From Trogon surrucura (lineage: Eukaryota > Chordata > Aves > Trogoniformes > Trogonidae), in the NCBI GenBank assembly GCA_020746105.1, contig CM036618.1:122747280-122811279 (forward strand): a DNA stretch of 64,000 nucleotides. The letters run 5' to 3'. A model generated the notes under the pieces. The model did not search any database, had not been told where the DNA came from, and saw nothing but the letters and a program-made list of their open reading frames with translations. Positions 14,801 to 27,200 of the stretch are shown piece after piece. Made by a program: the position numbers and the translations under genes. Positions within the stretch are counted from its first letter, which is position 1, and each line of letters starts with the position of its first letter.

Positions 14801-17800
14801 TCACACAGCTATTATCATGGCTTAGAAGGATTATATGCCTCTCCTGCACAGAAATATTCTCTAAGGTTATTAGTTTTGTTCAGCCCAAAGCCCATGGTTT
14901 CTTACATGGGAGCGAGAGCTGAAATATTCCTTTTTAGCCTGCAGGAAAAACAGACTCTTTCCTTCTGTGCACAGCCTGCCCTCCTCCTACCCTAGTACTT
15001 CAAAGCATTCAAAATGCCTTCCCCTGTGGATGCAGCAGTGAGAGCTTAGGGCAGAAAGGGCTGGAAGAAAAAAAGAAGTTTCCTCTCATCATTCTCATAT
15101 TTGCTTTGGAGTCAGGTAAAACTTGGGACGATGGATTCCTTCACCCCAGTTTGAAACTCCCTGCGTACTCAGCGCCAACCCATTTTGTTTCCCATTTTTT
15201 ATGCACAGGTAGGGTGCACTGAGAGGTAATTCCACCATGCGTAACAACTCCTAAATCCATCCCCTTTACACAGTCTATGAGGCCAAAGTCTTGAGAGCAG
15301 GATGAAGCAAAGGAAAGAATAACTCCCAAGGTGTCATAACTGATGATAGCACAGGAGGTTCTCCTCTGAGGTCTGACTTCCTGCTAACTGTGCAAGAGTA
15401 ATTGCATTTGCCCAGGTCCCCACCATCCTCTCAAGATCTCCTGATCTGCCCCAGGCAGGTGATACGAGGTTGGCCTAATACTGTTTAAAATGTGATATAT
15501 GATGAGAACAGAGCTAAAACAAGTACTTCTGGTTTTTTTTCAGACATTCACTGAGTTGTTTCAAGGCAGCTCAGCATTGTTCCTATCCTCCTGCTTTTCA
15601 GGAAAGGAAGACAAAACATCCCTCAGGAAGAGAAATCAATATTCTCGTGACACTTAAACACAAACAACAAAGAAATCTCAGTCCCCTAGTGAGTAATTGC
15701 CTATCTAATTTTGCCATCTGCAGTAAGTCACTTTTCTGAATACTGTCAAGGTGCCAACATATTCATTATGGGCTCTACTTTCTTTTGTCACAATTAGTTT
15801 GCTCAGGAAACGTACACTTCTAGTTGCCTTGCCTGTGTCCAAGAGGAAAGCAACATTCAGGAAATCAAGGCCCCACCCAGCAGTTTTAATCTCCAGCCTT
15901 ACCACAATGAGAGAACTAACAATATTTAGAATTGTGTTCTTTTTAACAAGTGTTTGAAAAAAATGATTGCTTACTTTGCAACAATTACAACATTTAAATA
16001 AACCACAAGCATGTAATGATATGTATAGATACATAAAGAATATTTTGGCACCCACATGGGCAGAGGCAGGTGATTCAAAGCAAAAAAAAAGCCTGGCAAA
16101 CCAAGGTACACCTGCACTTTTTAAGTCAAACTCACTTAGCATTTGCCTTTCAGCTAAATATACAAGTCAACCTGTATTATGCAAGGCACAGATCACAGAG
16201 TCGGCTCCTTCTTTCTTGCCATAGAAGTACATGTGATAAGTATCTAAAAAACCAAACAAGAACCCCAGACAGGCTGATAAAACAATGCAGGAGGGAAGCA
16301 CAGGGAACCACCACACAGATGCAGGCCAGGGAGCAGAACAGCGCTCACAGCCAGCATCCACCTCCACCGCCGCTGAAGGTGCATCGCTGCCAACACTGGT
16401 ACTGGCACCACGCGGCCTGGACGAGGAGTAGTCCCCAAAAATTAAGCTTCGGTTGTTATTAGGAAGGACTATGGATTACAGGATAGTGAAAAGCCACAGA
16501 AGGATGTTCTCTAGCGGGAAGGAGCTGCAGCTCTCTTGAGAAGGCTCCTTTTACTCCTGCACACACATGTGAGTTGAGCCCGAGGACACTGAAAAGCAAA
16601 CACTGCCTGGCTGGCAATTAACCCAAACCCTTTGCATCCAAGTAACTGCAGCAGAAAGGCAAGTTTTGTTACCAAATACAGTGCTCGCTGCGGAGCAGTG
16701 TCGGTTCTCTCCTCAAAGACAAGCAAAGCATATCAAAGGACTCCAGAAGAGAGCTGTAGAAGGTAAAATATTAAATAAAAAATACAAAGTGAGCAGGATT
16801 CATTAGTTAAGTGACAAAGGTCTGTGGCTTATTGTTACACCTTCTGACAGTGAAAACTCAAGACCTCTTGGCATGACCGTTTTTTACAGGAGGTTTCAGG
16901 AAGTTTCCTTACAAATAATCATGTCTCCTGACAGCTGATACATGCCTGAAATTACACTTCATTCTATCAGTATGTTCTAATCATCAGTACTTCCATAAAG
17001 CAATGAAAAAACTCTTTTACTTTAATCAACTTCCATCTTTCTTCCAGGCTTTGCCTGCCTTTCCCCAGATGTCTTCTGTTCCCTTCCTGCTCCCTGAAAA
17101 GCTCACTTTCTTACCTCTAAATCTTCCCTTTAGGCTTCACTAATCCTGTTTTACCGATTCATATGCAGAAATTCTTTCTCTTTGTCCCCTAGTTTTTCCT
17201 CCTGCCTTGATGCCCTAGTTAATCCTCTCTTTATCCCATACTCTAGTGTCCCAGGTGACAAATCCTTAATTTATCTGCTTGGTAAATTTAATCTTCAGAG
17301 GTACCCAGAATTCCTACCTTCAACACCTTTTCCCATCTCATACCTCTACATTCAGATGCTCTCAGTTCCTACTCCCACATCCTCCCCCTGCATCAATCTT
17401 CTTTTCCTCTTCAGAGAGACATTCCATAGTGCCTGGTTTTCTGATCTGAGAGTACTGCAGCTACTGTGAGCAGAGAACAGAGGGTGTTCTGATGACCCAG
17501 AGGGCTCTGGAAAGAAAGCTTGTATAACCATGCTGTTACACACAGCCCCTGACCGCTGCACTGAGGTGGGGTAGAAGCAGCAATAAATAAAACAGGCAGG
17601 GAGACAATGGGGTTGGGGTGTGATCTGAAGAAGCCACAAACTGCTTTCAGGGTATAAAAAGGATGTAATGGTCAGTGGCAGCATATGTTATGCAGCTAGC
17701 AGATAATAATCGGGGCTATAAATGCTCAAGGATTTCAGAAGAACCACCAGGCAGTAAATCGTGGACGCTCCTGACTTAGTTTTGACATGTAAAATGAAAA

Positions 17801-18347
17801 CAACATTAGCATTACTAGATAAAAAAGGGGAACGTTTCACTCACTTTCACTATAGTCTCATATTCCATTTCTACTTCTGTTTTTCCTCTACTTCTTGTTC
17901 TTCTATGCTCTTTAAAACAAAACCAAGGATCATTTCAATTTGATGTGATTAACAGTTACTCTAAGCTCAAATGACATAATTCTGTGCATTAAAGTAAAAT
18001 AACATCTCTTTAATCTATGCACTTAATGAAAACCCAAAGATTACTTCATGCTTCTGTGTGCTGGCTCATTAATACTTGACTAAGTACATGTTAGTCAGAG
18101 AAATCAGTCTATTCATCACAACCTGTCACTCCATACTAAAAGAGGACAATATTTCAAATGTGTTCTGTGGGAGATCCGGGTTTAGTCGAAGTTGCAGCTT
18201 ACGCACATCACAAGTGTCGCTTTTTTTCCGGGAGGGAGAAAGAAGCGTGTCTCTGAAGGAAAAAAAGAGCATCAGCCATGCCACCTCAAGTATGTGCTTG
18301 GAGAAATACCTCTGGCCATTGCAGCATGAAGGCCTTAGACTGCAGTC
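11819..18347. other. No recognisable gene or transposon
   Basis: AT-rich sequence with short frames only, a C9 run near 12220 and occasional poly-A/T runs. A TATA-like gtataaaaag lies near 14592 with nothing gene-like behind it. Confidence 0.55.
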
Positions 18348-18581
18348 ATGCCTAATCCCATGAACTCAGTGCAGTCTGGATGGAAAACCGTCACGGACAT
18401 CACTGAGTGCTCACAAGAGTGGTGCCGCTCCTTTGCCAGACAGCATATTCCCTTTGAGTCCGTCTCGCACGAGTGCCTGAGCAGGACAAGGTGTGTGACA
18501 TGCGACTGTTGGAGGTGTTACTACTCTTCGCTCATCTTCATCCTCAGCTGGTGTTTATCTCGAGCTGAAACTTCTGTCTGA
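18348..18581 (+). other. Small cysteine-rich open frame, status unknown
   Basis: A 77-codon ATG-to-stop frame with eight cysteines, several tryptophans and a short hydrophobic stretch near the C-terminus (Y-Y-S-S-L-I-F-I-L-S-W). The surrounding 18180-18780 segment is richer in GC and CpG than the flanks. I recognise no family, see no convincing splice partners, and the frame may be chance within a regulatory or non-coding exon. Confidence 0.15.
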
Positions 18582-20333
18582 CAGCTGAGAAGAGCAGTCG
18601 GATTGTCAGGTTGTCCTGTCTCCCTAGAAGACCCTGGCGTGCTGCAGGCAGCTGCGTGCTACTTGGAGCTGACTCACCGGGATTGCTGTGCTTCATCGTG
18701 CACCACTGAGCACACTGAACTTAAACTCTCTCTCGAAGAGGTCTAAGGTCTTGATCAGAGAAGTCCTGAAGGTAATCCAGCAGCAACCAAAAAGACGCTC
18801 CTTTTTTAGTTTGGGCAGTTACTAGAAGATGGCTATAAAATTACAGACAGAAACTGAAAAAAAAAAAGGGTGGCTTTTTGGTTCTTGCAAAGTACAGCCT
18901 CTAAACAACATTGCCATGCCATTTGTAAGCAGCTGTAGTATGTTTCATTCTTGGTTGCACTAAATTATTGTGGTAACTGGCTTGTTTTATTCTAAAATAA
19001 GTGCTATTTTGGTATTAAGTGATTTACTGCTTCATATGGATAGTAGTTGCACAAGTACACCACTGAGTTTGGTTCTGTTTGTAGAAGATAAATCACAGCT
19101 CTTGTATGATACAATTGGTGCCACTAAAATCGTGGCACTTCTTTTATCACCTATTTGAGACAGGATCGAATTTACATTGTCCAGGAGCCAGAGCTGTAAT
19201 GGCATCCAGTGTAATACGGTGACACTAGGTGAGTCAGCCATGGAATGGGTGCATGCAAGTTCACTGAAGTAAACTGTATTTTGTCTTAGCTGTCAGGTTT
19301 GTTACAAATGACACTGAAAAATGACATCTTTAAAAAGAAATAGAAACAGACAATAGCACAAAAAATGTTTCTCATTTGATATTTAAAGATGAAATAGCTT
19401 AATAACTGAAGTAGTACTTTTAAAATTTGTTATAAAACATTCCTTCTCCAAGCATTTTCTTAAACTGAATATAATTATTGAGTCACTTCCTTGGTAATGA
19501 GTGAAGCAGAACAACATGTTTGAGCACTGTGTCCTCATTTTACTTCCATGCAGATTCATAAATGCCTTTTACTTGAGTCACAACAGCAGGCAAAAAAAAT
19601 GTAATTAGTGAAGGACGTGGCTGGATTCAATTGAAATTCTGGAACTTAAGCCACCTTCTTATGTTGTGTTGCAACAAATGAATGAAACCATTTTGTTTAT
19701 TTTCTCCTTGAACTCCTTCTCACCTTGGTAGCAGTGGGCTGTAAAGCTACTTCATTAACACTGACACAAATGGTGTTCTAAGATACACGTTGTGTATAAG
19801 ATGGTCAGGAAATGGATGTCCGTGATTTTGGTAGTTTGTGCTGTTTCAACATGCAAAATGAGTCTAAAGTATTAGCTGAGGAAGCAGAAGGTGACTAGGA
19901 GAAAAAAATCGCAGCAGCAGGAAGGTGAAATGTAAAGTGAAAAAAGAAAGCTACTTTGTTTTGCATAGTTCCTTATCACTTCTCCCAACACATTTCATTT
20001 TTCTGTCCCTTTGATCTATATACTTTGCTGAGTTTGTGATCTCACTGACTGACAAATCAGATAAAATGCCTTACTTAAAATTGGCAATTTTTGCAAAAGT
20101 ACATATATGTTTGTAGCACACAAACATTTTGTTAATGTGGATGTTGGCCTAGTTACTTCAATGAGGCTTGTAACAAGTGAAGGCAGGTTAAGATTGGATT
20201 AGAAATTCCCTTAAAACCCATACTGGAAAACACTATTAAGCATCCTCTTGCTAAATTCCTTAGTTCGTGCAACATCACTGCTTTTCCTTACTTTTGGCCC
20301 CATTTTTAGCCGGCCTCCCTGTTAAAGGACATA

Positions 20334-20440
20334 TCCTGGTTTGTGAAAACGTGTGCCTACTTTGCACGCAGGTGATGGCAGGTATCGGCTAGCGCTTCCA
20401 TCCCAGGGCGTGCAAAGTAGGCCCACATTTGCCAGTGTGC
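20334..20440. repeat. Inverted repeat with near-palindromic hairpin
   Basis: A perfect 15-bp inverted repeat (gcctactttgcacgc at 20355-20369, its complement at 20408-20422) encloses a 38-base loop. Inside the loop, gatgg and ccatc can pair further. Outside, with a two-base bulge and some mismatches, pairing continues to about 20334 and 20440. The size and shape resemble a precursor hairpin or the relic of a palindromic mobile element. No function can be assigned from sequence alone. Confidence 0.8.
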
Positions 20441-21261
20441 AGATTTTACCTACCCAGAAGATGAACATCAGGCTTAAAAGAAGTAAACATTTCAAAAAAA
20501 AAAGCAACGTTCAAAAACGATAACAAAACCCCCTCTACTTAATCAAGCTGAGGATTTTCCCTTCGATTATTAATCAAAACACAGTCCACTGAAAGCATCA
20601 GAGATATCTGGATAGCATGAATTCCACAGTGATAGGAAATTATAAGATTACAAGATAAAACTACTTAGCTGTAGGTAGGGCACACACCACTGAAAACCTA
20701 CATTGTTTATAGAGGTTTTAGCAATATAGTCTGTGCACTTGCACCATTGGGATACTCCCGATCCAAATGACGCCAGTGTAGCAGACGTATATTATATATT
20801 GCGCACACATATTTACCACAGGCATGCTCACTAGTTTTGGAGCTCCAAGCACTGTCTTGCAGCAGAAGAAAGAGAAGGTCAGAGAGAAACACAGAGATTA
20901 AAACAAACACCAAATTTCAAACTTTTTTCTATTCTGATGGTCGTGACTGTACCTGTCAAAATTACCTGGTTGTTAAAATCCCCAAGCACCTCCTTTATTC
21001 TATTGTGAGAAGTGTCTTTCTGTATGTAGAGACGTCGCATTAAGTGTTTATTTTACATCACTAATGCACAGATAACACAACATAGAAAATACGTATACTT
21101 CCCTAAATCATAACTAAGCAGCCAAGTATCTATTGCTTTTATTAGTGCTGAGACAACATTTTGGAGAAGGCACACATAGGAACTAGACTGCAGGATAACA
21201 CTAATGACAGGGAAAGTGTTAAAACTCTGGCTGCTATTCAAAGTCAGTGTCTGGTTACCAG

Positions 21262-21288
21262 CAGTTTTCTGGAGACACCAGAAAACTG
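21262..21288. repeat. Perfect 11-bp inverted repeat, 5-base loop
   Basis: cagttttctgg (21262-21272) and ccagaaaactg (21278-21288) are exact reverse complements around agaca. It is a compact stem-loop with no T-run or gene end beside it. Confidence 0.9.
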
Positions 21289-24200
21289 ATCCGGTTTAAG
21301 CTTTTCAAATATTGAAGTTGAATATATTCTAGTTTATCTGATGATCCTGAATGTGTGCAAAAGGCCACAAAAACGCTGCATTTTATATTTCTGATTTCTA
21401 AGCAGTAGTGAAAAGCTCTGTTGTGTTCTCATTGACTGTGACATTACTATAAAGAAATACTGCCACAATTAGTCCATATTTATAGTCTTGCTAGCGTGTA
21501 GCAGTGTGGCACAGAATCTTGTCACTTACCACAATCAATTGTGCTGACCTAACACCTCCAACCTAATGTTGTTAATATGAGTATTCTTAACAATTATCTT
21601 TTATGAACCTTTAAAAATACCATGAAGTGCATTGTATCAGGGAAAAGAAAAAGGGAATGCTGCTTATCCACAAGAGCTGCCTCACAGCACATCATTTAGT
21701 TTTCTTAATAATTCATACGTCTCTCAGTTACTCAGCAACTCACACATGCTGCCTTTGGCATACACTTGGTGTGTTTTCCAAGACTATGATAAAGGCAGAA
21801 GATTTTAAAATGCAGTTTGAGAGGAAACAGAAAAGTTTTTGAGCAATGGCGCAACGCAAGTGACTTAAGATTTTTTGAAATTAAATATTCAGGTCTAGCT
21901 CCTTCTCCTGCTTCTACAGTATACTGTTCTTATCATGAGCTTGACTAGCTAAAGGATACCTCTTCAACGGTGGCAACTGGGTGGACATATTTTTACCGAA
22001 ACTCTGGCCAGCTGACTAAGAAGTGAACAGTGCTCACTGGCCACTACATTGAAAGGAAAAAAAAAAGATCTGGAAAACAGTATATACTGCCCATTATTTA
22101 GGCAATGGACCAAGCAAAAGTTTCTTGGTCTTTATGGAGGAAGCTCTGGTCTAAAGTACTAAGCCACAGCTCCTTTTCAAAATTTGATTCCAGCTGTGTT
22201 GCACATTGTGGAGTTCATCTTCAAAACAATGTGCCAGATGCATTTTGTGTGAGAGTGCTCTTTACATTGGTATCTACGAACAAAAGACTGAACTGCAAAA
22301 CCGAGCAAAAAAAGGAAAAGAAAGGGTAAGAGGGCATGCTTTCCCATGGGTATAATTTACAGCAAGGTTGCACAAATAGACAGGACAAAATCTGGCTCAT
22401 GGCAACAGAAAAACAGTACAAAAGACATTTAAGGTAGCAACTTGTATTTACATTTTGCAAGCTGTGAAACCTTGTTATATTCTCACCTTCCCTGGATCAG
22501 AAAAGATCCACATCCCTATCACAAAGACAATGCACATGGAGGTTTGCTTATTAACTGATCCAAGACTGACTGTGAAGTAGACAGACGGAAGAAGAAATGC
22601 AAGAGGAAGAGAATGATCCTGGGTTTGATCTCACTCAGTGAAACAGTAAAACCAGTTCCTACGAGCCAGTGAAAATCACTGCAATGCAAGTGGAATCCAT
22701 CACTTGCAATTTCACCCTTAAGTTACACATACACAGTCCAAGTGCAGCAAGAATAGTCTTCCTATGCACTTCTGTTTATTATCCTGGGCAAGAAAAGTAT
22801 ATTTCTATTCCTGCGTGCCATTGATTACTTTAGTCAGAACCATTTTAAAAAATCAACTACTATTGTACAACAGGTCCACAAATACCAGAAGATGAAGTCA
22901 GAATACAGATTTTTCAGCTCAGAAAAACAACGCCCAACCCAAAACTTCCAGACGTTAACACAAGATCCAGGCAGCGTATCACTAAAATTCTGTAGGTATA
23001 AAAAATTTTACCTATCACTTTTACTGTATGTAGAAAAACATTTATTAGCTTGCAAGGTAGATCAGAGATCAAGAGAATGGAATTTATTTCTCAGAAACAT
23101 AACTCCATTAATACAGTGAATTTTAGATACAAAAAGGCCAGTCTGGGACTCAAGAGTTCCTCTGGGCAAGCATGAAGAGTTAACACACTGCGCTAACGAG
23201 GCCAACACGATTCTGTGAATTGCTCAGTGAATGATGCGAACTGAAGGACTCAAAGACTTACTCATTTAGTAAGACATGGGCTTGCTCCACTGAAGAAAGG
23301 CTGAAGTTTGCAATTGATACCAATCAGAGTACATTAAAAGTTCACTCCCTGCTCCACGGATGCATTTGGCAAATTGCCTTAGTCTGAGAGGTGGTCAAGC
23401 AACCCCTGTGAATCAACTACGTATCACAAAGAAGTCAAAATTACTTTCAAAATGGAAAGAATGCTAAGGGAGTCAATATTGTTATGGCTAATGCAGAAGA
23501 GTAGGTTGGCGAGGGATTATTTTAGGGTTCATCAGCAGTTATAAAAGAATCTGGTCAACTAAAGGGAATTAACGACCCAAATTGCCACTGTGAATGGGCC
23601 CAACAAATAAATGAAATATGGAAGTGTATTGTATTTTTACTAGGCCCAATGATTTTTTGGTTATTATTCAGTAAGCACTAAAATAACATGTCAAGTTCTT
23701 TCACTGGCCATGGTGACATGGCCACCAAGTGCTTTAGGAACTAGTAACTTCTTTCTTACATGATAACATGGCCTGTTTAGCTGCCCTACAATGGTCCCAT
23801 TACTCTAAAGGTGGATTCTCACTAGAGTACCAGGGCTCCTATAGAGAAAACAAAACCTGTTAAGTCATAGGAGAGTATGAAACTGTCACAGACTTTATGC
23901 AAGAATCCACATTACTGAGGACACTTCCTCTCATAAAGACTTAGTCCATCTAGATCACACTTTCAAATATTCCTTTGATACAGAATAAGTATCTCAATAT
24001 TTCATGTTAAGTAATGCTGAATCCTCAGTCATCCTTTACAACCCAAGTATTAAAAAAATGGATCTGTATGTATATGTAGAAGAACGTAACAAGGACTGGG
24101 AAGGCCGCCTTTCCTCTGAGGTGAACCATAAAGCTAAGAGAAATCAGCTTAGCTCCATCTTAAAAATAGCTTTCTGTCCGCACAATGCATAATTTTGAAA

Positions 24201-27200
24201 TAAGGTAGATAGTACCCAAAACTGGAACTACTTGTCTGATGCCTAGTTAAGCATCAGGTAACCTAGTTAAGTTATTTCTGTAAGAACACAGCCTGCAGCA
24301 GTATTCTACGATAGCTCAGTCTTCCCGCTGTCCTTATAGTAAACAGGTCAAAGAGAGTAAAGCCCAAAAGCTTTTCAGTGAAATATACTCATTGCCCCAA
24401 TTTAGCAAGCATATCACACTATTTGATTGCTTTAAAGTGTAAAGTGTTAATATATGGATTTTATAAGTAACATATCCCCAGAGGATGTAAAGGATCAAGT
24501 CCTCTGCTCTTGATGGGGAGACAGAAATTGTTTTTTCTGTAAATGATACTCAAATTTTGAAGACTGTAAATAAAAAATAAATTCTTCTCCTCCTATCACA
24601 AAATGTCATTCTAAATCACACCAGTACATATTCACAGTGGTACCAATAACATCTCTGAAATGATTATGAGCAAATACCAGCAAAATTGAGATGAGCATCA
24701 GGCAAATGGATGTCTCATTGATTCAACACCTCATACAAATGAAATAGTTTAGTCATCTTATCTGACAAACAGATTTCCTTTGCAAAACTGTGAGTCAATT
24801 CACTGCTAAGGTCTCAACTCTTCTGTCTGCAGAACTGTGTGAAGTGTAAGTTATTAGTTCAAATTTTAATACTATTAGAATCTGAAAGCAGTAGCATAGT
24901 CTTGTCGAGCATAACAGCTTAGGCAATTTTAGATCCTTCCCTGTATTAAATAGAGTAGATTGCACAGCTTTCCCTGCAGTAAAAGGAGATTTATTTCCTA
25001 GGAATGGTCAAAATCCAAATCCTTTTCCTAATGAAGTGTCAGACAAAAGGAGTTTTTACACAAACACCACATCAAGAAAACGTAATCTCCTGAAAATTAA
25101 TTAAGCATTACACGATTGTGAAATAAACTAACAAAAATGGTGTTTTATGACAAATTGTTATTAGTTCAGTTTATTTTACAAGATGCAATGCATATGCCAA
25201 TTAGTTCTTCAAATGACTACGGGGGGGAGTTCTCTGTGATAAGCTCCTTTGTCTGTGTCTAAGAACAGATTTTCAGCTTCATTCTTTTCCGAAGCCAAAG
25301 TCAGCCTCAGACATATAACATAGCTACTGCTAATAAACTCAAGATGCCTTAATGTCAATTTGGCCATGGAAAATCCTGCTTATTTTGAGCTAATTTAGTA
25401 CAGCGGTACCTGTTTAAGATCAATTCACAGCAGACTATTTCCTATTTATTCCTAATTAAAATCATGGACTTCCTGTTCCAAACAGCATATAACCCTGAAA
25501 AATTAACTACAAACCCAGTGTGTTATTGACTCAGCTGGTGAACTATATCTACACTTACCACTTAATTTTGAGATTCATAAAAACAACCACTCTCAGTAAT
25601 GATAAAATGGCCAAAGTGAGATCAGGTGATGAGGGAGAAATAGGAGACACTTGCCGAGATTTGTCTTCTTGACATTATGAAGTGCAGAATGACTTAACTG
25701 TGGTTTTTATCTCCAGCTGTGGAACCAAGAGCATGGAAGGCTGGAACTCTTTCTTGGCACATTAAATTTGAGGACCACCCAGCCTTTCTGACTCAATTCC
25801 AGCCCTTTCCGGCCTTGAGGAGAATAATACTTTATTTGTGTGCCAAGGGGATATCTGCAGGTGGCATCTGGGTTTGACCCTATCCACCCACACTTCTGTT
25901 CTTGGGTCTCTATAAAAACATTTTCAACTGATTGTGTTGGACAGATATGGGCCAATTCTTTCACTTCTGGAACACAGTTAGGTCAGGAAAGTACACAAGC
26001 ATGGGAACAGCTAAGAAAAAAAGGATACATTGGAGTGGTCCTGAATTATGGAAGATTCCACCCAGTGCTCTCAGTACATTGCTCCTGAGCCTCTATCGGA
26101 AAACAGCACCAACTGGGTCCATCATGATACCAAAATCCAGAGGGTAAGAAGAAGGGCAGCGCAATCCCTGTCTCTTTTCACTAAATCTCATAAACTCAAA
26201 GAAAACACAGCTACAGGAAGAGCAAGCATTGCTTTTGCTTACTAGGGAATCAATGTCTTGTCTTCTCCAAAAATCTTTGCCTCATTCCCATTGAAAAGGC
26301 TAAAATCTGCTTAGGGTCATCTCAGGGCAATCTAATCAATCAGCATCAACTACGTTTTCACCAAAAAGTTTGAGTTTAGGACACTATGCCCAAAGTGATG
26401 TAACAAAGGTAAAAATCCTCTAGGAAGCAGCCCTGCAGACTTCAGAACAAGCATGTCTTCAGAGCTTTGGCAAATCAGGTGCCAACAAATGCTTCTTTAC
26501 TTGCACCAAGTCCAGCACAGCCTTGGTGCGACAGCGCTGCATCTTTTTTAAAGCCTGCTCTAAAGCTTTTATTTTAAGTGCCCAGATAAGCTAGATGCCT
26601 GAGCATTTTACATGTGGATAATTCTAGTTTAAGTTCCAACCAGCAAATGTTATGAAAGATAACAGATGTCAGTCTGGAAGATTCCTAATTCTTGAAAGCT
26701 ACAGTGATGCGTATCTCTGACCAGTAACATCCAGAAGCAATTACAAGAAGATCCAGGCCAAAATCGTGGGCCCGCAGGTAAAATTCTCAAACCAGAAATA
26801 AGTAGAAGAACTCTTTATCCACCAGGCTAAATAGGCTGTGATGACTGATGCCAAGCTACTACTATGTTTTAAAATGTTTCATTGAGTCTTACAAAACTTA
26901 AAAGGCAAAGAAAAAAAACCCTCAATGCTTTATAAAAGCAACCCTGAAAAATTACATCAGAAGAAACTGTATGTTAAATATCTCCAACTTTGTTACTAGC
27001 ATTTTCTTTGACACCCCAAAAATACTTATTCAAACAGCTAACACAGTTCGTCTCTTATTAATTTTGTAGTTGTTGGATTTTTTTTAATGGTGCAGAGAGA
27101 TATTAATCATATTGCAAAAAGTAATAAAAATAGGTGTATAATTAATGTAATAATAATCCTGAATATATATTCATTAGGTTTAATATGAAAGAAGCACTTC

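Noticed and set aside
23705..23724. tggccatg/catggcca palindrome
   Set aside because: Eight-base stems are common by chance in 64 kb and nothing nearby suggests function.
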